DNA of 64,000 bases from Antilocapra americana (lineage: Eukaryota > Chordata > Mammalia > Artiodactyla > Antilocapridae), in assembly GCA_007570785.1 (NCBI GenBank), contig ML661885.1, positions 15,126,480 to 15,190,479 of the forward strand. The letters are read 5' to 3'. The notes under the pieces were generated by a model. The model saw nothing but the letters and a program-made list of their open reading frames with translations, had not been told where the DNA came from and did not search any database. Of the stretch, positions 24,120-33,800 are shown piece by piece. Each line of letters starts with the position of its first letter. Positions within the stretch are counted from its first letter, which is position 1. The position numbers and the translations under genes were made by a program.

Positions 24120-24905
24120 TGTCTTTCTTTGACTTATTTGATTGGTTTGAGACTTCGAGAGTGTGACTCTGAAGTACACTTCAAACCTTGGGAATTATCC
24201 TGCTTATAGTTATGGTAATAAATCCCCCTGATGTGTCACATTCTCACAAAAGCTTTAAATGCTTCTTCAGAGCCCATGACCACCAGAGCAACGATCACCC
24301 TGCTACAGGGACCGAAGAGGATGACGGCTTAGAGACTGCAAACTGGAACCAGAACCTGGGGCCATCACAAGGATTAAGCAAAAAGCCACAACCAATGGAC
24401 ACCACATCAAAGACCAATAAAGCCGAGAGGACTACAGAGCCTACCAAGTGGCAGCTGAGGGTGACATCAAAGCCTACATTTTTATCATCTCTCAGATTGA
24501 GAGTTTGATCAAAAGGGGTGAATTGTTTAAAAGAAATACACAAATTCAAAATGGAATCATTTGTGGTAAGCCCCACCTAGACTTCATAACCAATCTAACT
24601 GCAGTTTCCACCTCTCCCAGGAGTGGAATTTTAAACCACTGGCATTTCCTGATTCTAGTACAATTAAAACTCCTGCCATTCTCTGCATCCTGTCCCCCCC
24701 CCCCCCGCCCCACCACCCCGCCGAAAAAGATGAGCTATCCTGAAGCAATCCTTTCTTTTCTTTTGCCAACAGCCTTCGTGACCCATGCAGTTTTCTACCT
24801 ATAAATACCTACCCTCTTCTTTTGTAATGCCTCTGAACGCCATTCTGCTTGCTAAATGGGATGCTGCCTCATTCTTGAATCAATTAATAAAGGCAATTTG
24901 TTTTA
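24120..24905 (+). mobile_element. Possible LTR (unclassified)
   Basis: The 3' part has LTR-like signals on the + strand: TATAAAT at 24800-24806 and AATAAA at 24886-24891, about 80 bp apart, inside non-coding sequence with no other identity. The 5' limit is uncertain. A C14 run lies at about 24693-24706. Frames of 93-118 codons on both strands in this segment match no protein I know. It could instead be unique intergenic DNA with chance signals. Confidence 0.35.
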
Positions 24906-24949
24906 AAAATAGGAAAAAAATGTTGCCAGACAGTTAAGAACAACTTGTT

Positions 24950-25148
24950 GTTTAGCTGCTTAAGCGGTCTCCAACTCTTTGCAACCCCATGGACTGTAGC
25001 TCACCAGGCTCCTCTGTCCATGGGATTTCCCAGGTAAGAATACTGGAGTGGGTTGCCATTTCCATCTACAAGAGATCTTCCTGACCCAGGGATCGAATTC
25101 ACATCTGCATTGCAGGCAGATTCTTTACCGCTGAGCCACCAGGGAAGA
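24950..25148 (-). repeat. Bov-tA SINE
   Basis: Reverse copy, from 'gttgtttagctgcttaagcg' to 'gctgagccaccagggaag'. Confidence 0.9.
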
Positions 25149-25150
25149 GG

Positions 25151-25509
25151 TGGGGAACAATTACCTAGACTAACGACCAATAAGAAGATTCAGAACTATT
25201 AGGGTGGAAAAATTTTCCTTCCACCCTTCTTTGACTGGTCTAATAATTTAACTGACATAAGATAGATTAATATAAGAAAAAATTGAACTTTGTACACATG
25301 GGAGTCCCTTAAAAAATAGGAAACCTCAAAGACAGTCAGGGAGTTGAAGCTTGTGTACTATCCTGAGCTAAGGAGTGGGGTGGGACCCAGGGTTTCAAGT
25401 GTGAGGAAGGTAATTCACAGGTCAATAAGAAAAATAGATGTTTGGTAATTAGATGTCTCCCTTGCCATGCAGATAAGTATTTCTAACAAGTCGTTTTCCA
25501 GTAATAAGA
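25151..25509. other. Intergenic, nothing recognised
   Basis: Unique sequence; no gene or repeat recognised. Confidence 0.4.
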
Positions 25510-25612
25510 AATTCCCTGATAGTCCAGTGGTTAGGACCTGGTGCTCTCAGTGCCAGGGACCTGAGTTTGATCCCTGGTCCAGGAACTAAGATCCCACCAG
25601 CTGCAAGGCCAC

Positions 25613-25645
<33 letters not shown>
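25510..25645 (+). repeat. CHR-type SINE with (AAT)n microsatellite tail
   Basis: The head is close to tRNA-Glu ('attccctgatagtccagtgg', 'gtttgatccctggtccagga'). The tail has expanded into an uninterrupted (AAT)n run at about 25613-25645, which is likely length-polymorphic. Confidence 0.9.
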
Positions 25646-25646
<1 letters not shown>

Positions 25647-25834
25647 TCTGGTAACAGCTCTCTTTCTGGGCCAGGTCCCATCTATATTCTTTTATGTAGT
25701 TAAGGGAGAAGTAAAAGTGTTTCCTGAATTTGCTGCCTTCAGCTAAAAATAATTCACACAACAAAGTGGCATGTTTTAGAGTGACCCTTACTCATCCTTT
25801 TCAGACTGATGGCACAGAATGAGTCTGTTATACT

Positions 25835-26222
25835 ATTGTTTTTTAATTTTCTTTACTTTATTGTGTTGGTTTTGCCATACATTGACATGAAACTGCCATG
25901 GGTATACATATGCTCCCCCTCCAGAACCCCCCTCCCTCCTCCCTCCCGATTCCCTCCCCATGGGTCATCTCGGTGCACCAGCCCCAAGCATCAACCCTGG
26001 GCTGGCAATTGATTTCACATATGATAATTAACATCTTTCAATGCCATTCTCCCATATCATCCCACCCTTGCCCTCTTCCACAGAGTCCACGAGTCTGTTC
26101 TATACATCTGCGTTCCTTTTGCTGTCTCGCATGCAGGGTTCTCGTTACCATCTTTCTAAATTCCATATATATGTGTTAGTATACTGTATTGTTGTTTTTC
26201 CTTCTGGCTTACTTCACTCTGG
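25835..26222 (-). mobile_element. Ruminant L1, 3' UTR part (sense of the insertion)
   Basis: On the - strand this runs from the proximal 3' UTR to the A-rich end: 'gttggttttgccatacattg', 'cggtgcaccagcccc' and 'aattgatttcacatatgata' read in reverse. It meets the inverted 5' piece at 26222/26223, and its last 79 bp are repeated in inverted orientation at 26645-26723. Confidence 0.88.
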
Positions 26223-26730
26223 TACCACTTTACACCAGTCAGAATGGCTGCAATCCAAAAATCTACAAGCAATAAATGCTGGAGAGGATGTGGAGAAAAG
26301 GGAACCCTCTTACACTGTTGGTGGGAATGCAAACTAGTACAGCCACTATGGAAAACAGTGTGGAGATTCCTTAAAAAGCTGCAAATAGTCCTGCCATATG
26401 ACCCAGCAATCCCACTGCTGGGCATATACACTGAGGAAACCAGAATTGAAAGAGACACGTGTACCCCAGTGTTCATCGCCCCATTGTTTACAATAGCCAG
26501 GACATGGAAGCAACCCAGATGCCCATCAACTGACTAATGGATAAGAAAGCTGTGGTACATATACACAATGGAATACTACTCAGCATTAAAAAAAAATTCA
26601 TTTGAATCAGTTCTACTCAGGTGGACGGAACTGGAGCCTATTATCCAGAGTGAAGTAAGCCAGAAGGAAAAACAACAATACAGTATACTAACACATATAT
26701 ATGGAATTTAGAAAGATGGTAACTTTGAAT
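26223..26730 (+). pseudogene. L1 ORF2 C-terminus and 3' UTR, inverted 5' piece
   Basis: The + strand encodes a dead remnant of L1 ORF2p: the cysteine-rich C-terminal segment with [12 protein letters not shown], then [12 protein letters not shown] and an IARTWKQP block, at about 26244-26537. A stop codon ends the frame early, where related elements continue with Trp. Opposite orientation to the neighbouring 3' part is the mark of twin-priming 5' inversion. No function is expected. Confidence 0.88.
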
Positions 26731-27154
26731 TGCTTTCTTTGGTAAAGTTTAAATAATGTTCCTCTTGTTAAAAGATAAAAGATTAAAAAGGCGTGTTGAA
26801 AACGCTGAGAGTTTATTTGAGCAAAGATCCCTTTGAATCAGACAGCATCCAGTCTAGCAGATAGCAAGGAGCTTGGAGGAGCTGTCCAAAGTGAAAAAAT
26901 TTCATACGCAGAAGGGGATGGGAACAAGGAAGTTATATTAAGTTTAAAAAAATGGGTTGGCAATTGCAAGTTATTTTCATTTTAGGGACAACAGGGGACA
27001 TCTATAAGACAGATGACCTAACTAGCGCTGATCAGGTGATTTCTAATGGACCTGGTTTAAGATTCCATTTCTGGAGGAGTCGAAACTGCAATCAAACTGC
27101 TTGGTGATATGAGATTTAGTATAAGCAGTTCTGTTTTGAGCCTGTTTTATTTGG
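26731..27154. other. Intergenic, nothing recognised
   Basis: Unique sequence between the L1 and a Bov-A fragment; no gene seen. Confidence 0.4.
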
Positions 27155-27296
27155 AAGATCCCCTAGAGAAGGGAATGGTGACCCAATCCAGTATTCTTGC
27201 CTGGAGAATTCCATGGATAGAGGAGCCTGCTGGGCTACAGTTCATGGGGTCTCATAGAGTCAGACGTGACTGAGCACACACACACACAAACTGTTG
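27155..27296 (+). repeat. Bov-tA SINE, 3' part with (AC)n tail
   Basis: Body from 'ggaagatcccctagagaagg' to 'agtcagacgtgactgagc', followed by a short (AC)n run. Confidence 0.85.
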
Positions 27297-27599
27297 TTGT
27301 TGTCATTCAGTCACTAAGTCGTTTCTGACTCTTAGGGACCCCATGGACTGCAGCAAGCCAGGCTTCTCTGTCCTTCACCATCTCCCAGAACTTGCTCAAA
27401 CTCATGTCCATCGAGTTGGTGATGCCATCCAACCATCTCACCCTCTGTCATCCCCTTCTCCTCTTGCCTTCAATCTTTCCCAACATCAAGGTTTTTTCCA
27501 ATGAGTCTGCTCTTCACATCAGGTGGCCAAAGTACTGGCGTTTCAGCTTCAGCATCAGTCTTTCCAATGAATATTCAGCATTGATCTCCTTTAGGACTG
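27297..27599 (-). repeat. BovB LINE 3' fragment (left arm of a head-to-head pair)
   Basis: Antisense BovB 3' end: 'ttgtcattcagtcactaagt', 'gatgccatccaaccatctca', 'aggtggccaaagtactggcg' and 'aatgaatattcagcattgat'. It is followed directly by a sense fragment of the same region, making an imperfect inverted repeat. Confidence 0.9.
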
Positions 27600-27639
27600 A
27601 CATACCAGCTAACTACTCAAAAAGATTACCTGACTCCTT

Positions 27640-27842
27640 AGAAACTGACCCTGATGCTGGGAAAGATTGAAGGCAGAATAAGAAGTAGACAACAGAGGAT
27701 GAGATTGTTGGATGGCATCACCAACTCGATGGTCAGGAGTCTGAGCAAGCTCCGGGAGCTAGTGATGGATGGGGAAGTCTGGTGTGCTGCAGTCCATAGG
27801 GTTGCAAAAAGTCAGACATGACTGAGCAACTGAACTGAACTT
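27640..27842 (+). repeat. BovB LINE 3' fragment (right arm)
   Basis: Sense BovB 3' end: 'accctgatgctgggaaagat', 'ttggatggcatcaccaactc', 'agtccatagggttgcaaaaa', ending 'gagcaactgaactgaac'. It is complementary to much of 27297-27480. Confidence 0.9.
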
Positions 27843-27854
27843 AGGGTTAGGGTT
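27843..27854 (+). repeat. Telomere-like target site duplication, left copy
   Basis: AGGGTTAGGGTT, preceded by TT so that the local sequence reads TTAGGGTTAGGGTT. The identical 12-mer occurs at 28133-28144 on the far side of the Bov-A2 element. Confidence 0.9.
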
Positions 27855-28132
27855 GCTGCTGCTGCTGCTGCTAAGTCACTTCAGCCGTGTCCGACTCTGT
27901 GCGACCCCACAGACGGCAGCCCACCAGGCTCTGCTGTCCCTGGATTCTCCAGGCAAGAACACTGGAGTGGGTTGCCAGTTCCTTCTCCAATGCATGAAAG
28001 TGAAAAGTGAAAGTGAAGGCACTCAGTCGTGTCTGACTCTGTGCGACCCCGTGGACTGCAACCCACCAGGCTCCTCTGTCCATGGGATTTTCCAGGCAAG
28101 AGTACTGGAGTGGGGTGCCATTGCCTTCTCCA
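27855..28132 (-). repeat. Bov-A2 SINE (dimeric), 278 bp
   Basis: It starts with (GCT)6, the reversed tail of Bov-A2. Two Bov-A monomers follow ('cagccgtgtccgactctgtg' and 'cactcagtcgtgtctgactc'), joined by the 'gaaagtgaaaagtgaaagtg' linker. A 12-bp AGGGTTAGGGTT duplication flanks it exactly. It is little diverged, so probably a young insertion. Confidence 0.95.
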
Positions 28133-28146
28133 AGGGTTAGGGTTAG
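28133..28146 (+). repeat. Telomere-like target site duplication, right copy
   Basis: AGGGTTAGGGTT continuing into AG, which restores the probable pre-insertion site TTAGGGTTAGGGTTAG. Confidence 0.9.
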
Positions 28147-28215
28147 TTGCTGGTTAATTAAGAATTAACTATCCTATTATTCTGGAGTATTTCTAATTCA
28201 TTTCAGTCAGCTTCA

Positions 28216-28425
28216 CACTTGCCATCTACCACTACCAGGATTAAATCATGTGCTGCTGCAGCTGCTGACCTTCAACACCTCTCCAAAAAGGTGTTCAGGA
28301 TGGAGAGCAAAAATAAGGCACTCTGTACTCTGGGGAAACTGGCAAAACAAGTCTTCAAATAGATAATTTCAGGAGCAAATTTTATAAGCCTAATTCTTAT
28401 ATCTCCTCATATCTAGAATATTAAA
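28216..28425 (+). repeat. Interspersed repeat (probable LTR fragment), copy A
   Basis: Shares order and sequence with 30363-30586: 'cttgccatcta', 'ggattaaatcatgtgctgct', 'gctgaccttcaacacc', 'ttcagg.tggaga' and 'catatctaga'. It lacks the polyadenylation part found in copy B, so it is 3'-truncated. The family name is not established from sequence alone. Confidence 0.6.
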
Positions 28426-28486
28426 AAAAAAGACATTCTGATACACTGTAGGAGTGTCAACTCATATAAATTATATGGAGGAGGGA

Positions 28487-28770
28487 CATCCCTGATGGTC
28501 TAGTAGTTGGGAATCTGCCTGCTAAGGCAGGGAACCTGGGTTCAATGCCTGGTCCAGGAATTAAGATCCCACATGCTGCAGGGCAACTAAGCCCATGAGC
28601 CACAGCTACTGAAGCTGGCAAACCTAGAGCTTGTGCTCCACAAAGAAGCCACCACTATGAGAGGCCCATGTGCAGCAAAGAAAAGTAGCCCCCGCTTACT
28701 GCAACTAGAGAAAGCTCGAGCACAGCAGGGAAGAGCTAATGCAGCCAAAAATAAATAAATTTTAAAAATT
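28487..28770 (+). repeat. Long CHR-1-type SINE
   Basis: tRNA-Glu-like head 'gggacatccctgatggtcta', then the long body ('cccatgagccacagctactg', 'gtgctccacaaagaagccac', 'cccgcttactgcaactagag') and an (AAAT)n tail. Confidence 0.88.
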
Positions 28771-28912
28771 ATTTGGAGGAAAATTTAGTAATATCTATTA
28801 AAAGATGAAAATTTTATTTGCCCTAGGAATGCATACTTTAGGAATTTATCTTACAGAAATGTTCCCATATGAGCAAAAATACATGCATATGAAGTTCACT
28901 GCAGCCTAGTTT
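28771..28912 (+). repeat. Possible ancient L1 3' fragment
   Basis: 'aggaatttatcttacagaaa' and 'gcaaaaatacatgcatatga' resemble old mammalian L1 3' regions. Weak call. Confidence 0.35.
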
Positions 28913-28914
28913 CA

Positions 28915-29040
28915 GGTTTTTGGGGGTTTTTGGCAACACGGCACAGCACGTGAGATCTTAATTCCTCAACCAGTGATTGAACCAGCACTGGTGCAGTGGA
29001 AGCACAGAATCTTAACCACTGGTTCTCCAGGGAAATCCCA
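28915..29040 (-). repeat. CHR-type SINE
   Basis: Reverse copy ending with 'ccactggttctccagggaaa'; 'gagatcttaattcctcaacc' marks the body. Confidence 0.82.
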
Positions 29041-29594
29041 CTGTAACCTAGTTTAGAAGATCAACACCGAAGAGACCTAATTGTCCTTTGAAGGAGTTTA
29101 GGACTTACCACCCCAAAACATTCTGATGTATTGACTTATTTTGAGCTGAAAGTAGTTGAAGAATAGCAAATGCAGGGAAAAGCTTTCTCTGAACTCTACT
29201 TACTATCTGCCTAAAGACAGATCCTCCAAAAGGAACTCAGCTGTCATAAGACCCCTCCCAACAATTTTTCCCCATCCTCCCACCCTAGCTTTCATCAACC
29301 GGGGGAGACTGACTCTTCTCATGGGGAGGAGACTAGAAATTGATACCACACCCAAACAAACTTTGTCACAAACTGTCATACCTCGCATCTATCCTTCTTG
29401 GCACCCATTCATCCATCTTCACTAAAAATCACTTATTCTCCCCTAAAAGGCCAGTATCTCTCATCTTCCCCAATTAAAATGATACATAAGCTCTTAGATC
29501 TCCTGGCTTTTTTTTTTTGATATTCACTTTTTCATTTTTCATCCAGTTTTTTTATGCCCCTGTGCATGCAATATTAAAAATTAATAAATTTGTA
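29041..29594. other. Intergenic, nothing recognised
   Basis: An 89-codon + frame (29156-29425) opposes a 61-codon - frame. Neither shows a domain or promoter context. A T10 run lies at about 29508-29518. Confidence 0.4.
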
Positions 29595-29725
29595 GGGACT
29601 TCCCTGGTGGTCCAGTGGTTAAGACTCCATGTTCCCAATGCAGGAGACATGGATCCAATTTCTGGTTGGGGAACTAAGACCCCACATGCCACAGGGCTCA
29701 GCCTAAAAAAATAAAAATAAATTTG
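29595..29725 (+). repeat. CHR-type SINE
   Basis: Head 'gacttccctggtggtccagt', 'ttggggaactaagaccccac' and A-rich tail. Confidence 0.9.
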
Positions 29726-29939
29726 TAGACATTTTTTCCTATCAATTTGCCCATTGTCAGTGTGTTTCATAGATCCAGCTATCAAATCTAGGAGGGTAGA
29801 GAGAAAGTCTTTCCTCCCCTGCACCATGAATATCCAATAGTTACACTAATCCCAGTACAGAGAATAAATTCCATAAAGCTATTTTTTTTAAAAAAAAAAA
29901 AAAAAAAGAAAGGAAATTTAAGGTAGTTAATACTTCTTT

Positions 29940-30135
29940 AAAAAATTTTTTTGAAATATTTTATTTTTTACTGTGTCAGATCTTAGTTGCAGCCTGCGGG
30001 CTCTCTGGTAGAGATGCACGTGGGCTTAGTTGCCCTGACCAGCATGTGGCATCTTAGTTCCCTGACCAGCAAGCAAACCTGCGTCCCCTGCACTGGAAGG
30101 CGGATTCTTAACCACTGGACCACCAGGGAAGTACC
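29940..30135 (-). repeat. CHR-1-type SINE
   Basis: Reverse copy with T-rich start, 'cagatcttagttgcagcctg', 'acgtgggcttagttgccctg' and 'ctggaccaccagggaag'. It is preceded by an A19 run at about 29889-29907. Confidence 0.88.
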
Positions 30136-30362
30136 TATATCACCATTTCTAAAACAAGTTCCTAACTAAAAAGGAAAATGGTACCCACAGCTGCCTCTCG
30201 GAAAGAGTCCGGAGCATTGAGAGCTGGATGGGGGAGGAGATATAGTACTTTTGCTGTAAATTTTTTGTGCAATTTGGATTTTTTTCACTTGAAACTTCAA
30301 AAAAAAAAGTTGAAAAAGTTTCAGTAAAGTGGGTGTCTAACTACAAATTGGCCCTTGCCATG

Positions 30363-30870
30363 GGCCCTTGCCATCTATCTCTTTAAGGATTAAATCATGT
30401 GCTGCTGCAGATGCTGACCTTCAACACCCCCTGAAGGGGTTCAGGGTGGAGAACAGAAATGAGGTGCTCTGTCCCAGGGGCAGGGTGGCGGAGTAGGGAG
30501 CTAACAGGACAGGTCTTCTGACAGTTAGATATTTTCAGGGGCTGATTTTGAGCCCAACTCTTGTTTCTCAGCATATCTAGAAAAGCATGAAAATCCTTCA
30601 TGGTGACAACTGTTTCTTATGACTAGCAGAAAACTTCATGAGACTAGAGCAGCTATCTGGAAAAACAGGTGCCTGGTGGCATGTATTCCCCCTGCACCAA
30701 AATCACATATGTACCGACCTTCCCCCCTGCCTTTCTGGGGTAGTTTCTCAGAGCTATCCGAAGGGCTAGCTCATTTTGCCCCCAGGTTGCAGTCCTCATT
30801 TTGCCCCCAAATAAAACTTAACTTTCAATTCTGCACAGTGCAATTTTTTTTTTTAAGTCAGCATGGCAAA
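30363..30870 (+). mobile_element. Probable LTR, copy B, with polyadenylation signal
   Basis: The left part is homologous to 28216-28425. The right part ends like an LTR: 'cagtcctcattttgccccca', AATAAA at 30810-30815, and a 'cttaactttcaattctgcac' tail before a T-run. No gag, pol or env reading frame adjoins. The family is probably a ruminant ERV, but its identity needs a library search. Confidence 0.55.
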
Positions 30871-31559
30871 GGCTGCAGCTGGATACGAAAGAGTAACAGG
30901 TAATCTAAACAGAGATATGCACGACATGGAGGTAGGGGTGCTGCATCTGGACTCATCTTCCTTCCTTTTCTTCAACTCTGGTCACAGCCCTCCTTGCTCG
31001 TATCTCTGTGTCAGGGTCAGAGTATAACGGGAAATATTTACAAGGTAAGAAGGACTGAGGAGCAGGGGAAGGTAAGGCAATGGATTCTATGCCCTGCAGT
31101 GCTGACTCTGAACTGAGAACATTCTGCTTCTAAATGCACCTCCAAAACCACCTCTCATAAACATTTTCTAGGCCCTTGAATTTTCTCTTAAGTTTATTTG
31201 AGATTGCCCTGGGAAATTCCTAGATATTGAAGCACTGAAAGAAATTTCATTAAAACAGGCTAAAAATTCTTCTTTGTGCAAATGGAAAACTTTGCTCTCA
31301 CTGAACAGGTAATCAGCCATTATTCTCCACAGAACCATTTCCTCTTTGTGAGAACAGAAACTCATTTCAGAGACTTCATAAATGTAACTGTTTTATGAAT
31401 GAGCCACCCTCAGAAAGACCAATAAAGATGGAAGCAGTGACCCAGGAAATAAGGGATTTGCACTAGAGGGAATTCTTTAGTTCTGAGAAATGGTCTACAC
31501 TGCCTTTCAGACTGCAATTTAAAAAAAAAAATTTAATTTTGGAGTATAGTTTATCAACA
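30871..31559. other. Intergenic, nothing recognised
   Basis: Unique sequence; no gene or repeat recognised. Confidence 0.4.
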
Positions 31560-31635
31560 ATGAGGCTGCAATATTTTTTTATTTTTTCCAAACTTTGAAT
31601 TTTGGATTTCGTATTGGGGTATAGCCAATTAACAG
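31560..31635 (-). repeat. Artiodactyl L1 fragment, part 1 (split by SINEs)
   Basis: 'tttggatttcgtattggggt' and 'atagccaattaaca' are typical of the artiodactyl L1 3' region. The same element resumes at 31970 with 'attgtgatagtttcaagtgg', so the SINE pair inserted into it. Confidence 0.6.
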
Positions 31636-31752
31636 GGCTTTCCTGGTAGCTCAGCTGGCAAAGAATCTGCCTGCAATGCAGGAGACCCTAGTTCTATTCC
31701 TGGGTTGGGAAGATCCCCTGGAGAAGGGATAGGCTACCCATTCTAGTATTTG
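31636..31752 (+). repeat. Bov-tA SINE, 5' half
   Basis: From 'gggctttcctggtagctcag' to 'ggctacccattctagtattt'. It stops half way and is followed at once by a complete Bov-tA copy. Confidence 0.88.
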
Positions 31753-31966
31753 TGGGCTTCCTTGGTGGCTTAGATGGTAAAGAATCTACCTGCAATGCAG
31801 GAGACCTGGTTTTGATCCCTGGGTTGGGAAGATTCCCTGGAGGAGGTCATGGCAACCCACTCCAGTATCCTATCCTGGAGAATCCCCACTGACAGAGAAG
31901 CCTGGTGGGCCAAACATGGAGTCGTGTCTATGGGACACGACTGAGAGACTAAGCACAGCACAGCCA
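31753..31966 (+). repeat. Bov-tA SINE
   Basis: From 'gtgggcttccttggtggctt' to 'ggacacgactgagagactaa'. The composite of both copies is flanked by AGCCAATTAACA (about 31623-31634) and AGCCAGTTAACA (about 31963-31974), differing at one base. Confidence 0.92.
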
Positions 31967-31969
31967 GTT

Positions 31970-32020
31970 AACAATTGTGATAGTTTCAAGTGGACAGTGA
32001 GGGGACTCAGAGGGCACAAG
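31970..32020 (-). repeat. Artiodactyl L1 fragment, part 2
   Basis: Continuation of 31560-31635 after the SINE pair. Confidence 0.55.
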
Positions 32021-32339
32021 AATTTTTAAATGGGCCAAGTAATTCCAAAAGCCAAAATATTATTAGTGGCTTAATCATCAATAGAAAAATCAGGCTGATT
32101 TAAACTTGTGAAGGAAAAGATTGCTTTAGCAAGTTTGAAACACTCTTTGTTCAGATGAACCAGGATGCAAAGACTTACAAATGAAGTCGGATCTCATTTT
32201 TTTTTCCAAACTATAAAAGCAACACAATATAGAATTGCATTTATCATCATAGAAGATCTCTGGAGTGATTTATTTTCTCTCCGTTATAAGTGGATGGTAG
32301 GGGTTTTAGTCTTTTTTTGAATCAGAGCTGGTTTTTTAT

Positions 32340-32478
32340 TTCATTTTACTCAATTTTATTTATTTTTGGCCACGTTGAGCTACATGCAGGATCTCAGTTC
32401 CCTGAACAGGGATCAGACTGACAGGCCCTGTGGTGGAAGTGCAGATTCGTAACCACCAGGCCACCATGGAAGTCTCCA
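32340..32478 (-). repeat. CHR-type SINE
   Basis: Reverse copy: 'aggatctcagttccctgaac', 'gtaaccaccaggccaccatg'. Confidence 0.85.
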
Positions 32479-32499
32479 GAGCTGTTTTTTAGACTGATG

Positions 32500-32725
32500 A
32501 CAATGTAGATGGTTAAAAGCTTGAGTCCAAGAGTTGGATGGCCTGAATTCAAATTCCTGTCCACCATTTATTATCTTTGTACCTTAAGCAACTGATTTAA
32601 CCCTTCCATACCACAGTTGTCACCTCTATAGAATGGAAATAATAACAGTTTAATAGGGCTGTTGTGAGAACTAAATGAGACAATTCACCTACAGTGCTCA
32701 CAGCATCGCCTGACACTTCAGAAGC
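32500..32725 (+). repeat. MIR SINE
   Basis: 'gttaaaagcttgagtccaag', 'gcctgaattcaaattcctgt', 'ccttaagcaactgatttaac' and 'gagaactaaatgagacaatt' follow the MIR order in sense. Confidence 0.8.
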
Positions 32726-33624
32726 ACCAGATAAATGTTCCCTGTGACTACAATCATATGGACTCAAGAATCCAAAAATGCAGGGATTTCTGTCTTTAGG
32801 CAGGGCTGGATCCAGTGGCTCAAATGACACCCTTTTGTCACCTCTGCTTTCTCTATGTTGGCTCCATTCTCAAGCAGTTTCTTCCCAACAAAAGTGTTCT
32901 CTCAGAAACTCGAATGAGAACGTATGCCCCCCTAATATCCCTAGATGTGAATCGCCTTGCCTGTGTCCATTGCTGAACCAATCACTGCACCCAAGGGAAT
33001 GCAAAGCTGACCGGGCCATCCTTGGTTGGCCAGGTTGGGAAAGATCATCCCCACCCAAGTATGGACGTGGACAGAGGGGGTGGGAGGGCAGTGTTTCCCT
33101 GAGGAAAACCAGGATGTCATTGCTAAGGGAAGAGTGAATGGAAACTGGACAAAGAAAACAACAGATGGCTACCTGTCCAGGTTCATTGCCTCTGTTTTAG
33201 GCAAACACCTCTTCAATCACTAGGGATATTGAAGAGCTTCCATAATTTTCTTTGCTCCAGTGCTTAACTGCTCTGACTATCAAGAAATTTCTTTTTGTAT
33301 TTAACTTTGTATCTTTAAATTAAAACTCATTTTATCTGAGACTTCAGAGCATTTACAACAACAACAACAACTTGTTCTTACCACACTTGACTCTGTAGCG
33401 TTTGGTTTTTCTGGGTCTCAGCTCCTTTGTAAAAATGAAAGCATTGGCCTGGGTGATCTCTAAATTCTCTTTTAAACATCTGCAATTTCTGAGAACAAAG
33501 CAATGACTCCACAGAAAACGTGCTTGTTATTATCGCTCTATAAACCCTAGAAAAATCTTCTTTTTATCTGGGCTTGTTCCTTGGAGCCTATCTCTAATCT
33601 ACAGATACTGGAGTGGATTGATTT
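32726..33624. other. Intergenic, nothing recognised
   Basis: A 119-codon + frame (32778-33137) overlaps 62-77 codon frames on the other strand. It has no known domain, no Kozak or promoter setting and no splice context, so I do not call it. (ACA)n repeats lie near 33356-33371. Confidence 0.4.
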
Positions 33625-33639
33625 AGAGGGCAGACATTG

Positions 33640-33800
33640 GATTCCGAGCATCTAGTCCAAGACCTGCCTCTGACCATTGCACCTGTGAGACTTTGGGCAA
33701 ATTGCTTAACCTCTCTGTTGCCTTTTCTGTAAATGTAATAAAAGACCCTGCCTCATAGGGCTGCGTGAGCATTACAGAATTCATACATGAAGTGTCTGAT
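33640..33800 (+). repeat. MIR SINE
   Basis: 'gactttgggcaaattgctta', 'acctctctgttgccttttct' and 'gggctgcgtgagcattacag' show the MIR core and tail. Confidence 0.78.

Noticed and set aside
24188..24804. Overlapping 93-118 codon frames
   Set aside because: They are on both strands, lack domains and lie in a possible LTR segment with TATA and AATAAA signals.
25510..25612. tRNA-Glu-like sequence
   Set aside because: It is the head of a CHR SINE; the cloverleaf is broken and an A-rich tail follows, as in many other places in the window.
26244..26537. 97-codon frame resembling a real protein
   Set aside because: It is the C-terminus of L1 ORF2 in an inverted, truncated insertion, so it is a transposon remnant and not a host gene.
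27855..28132. CRISPR-like spaced repeats from recurrent SINE cores
   Set aside because: The recurrent blocks are Bov-A monomers spread irregularly on both strands of a mammalian genome; there is no regular repeat-spacer pattern.
27841..28146. Interstitial telomere from an ancient chromosome fusion
   Set aside because: Only two or three TTAGGG units are present and the second set is explained by SINE target duplication; fusion relics usually have longer, often inverted arrays.
32778..33137. 119-codon open frame (+)
   Set aside because: No known domain; it begins near the end of a MIR element and has shadows on the other strand.
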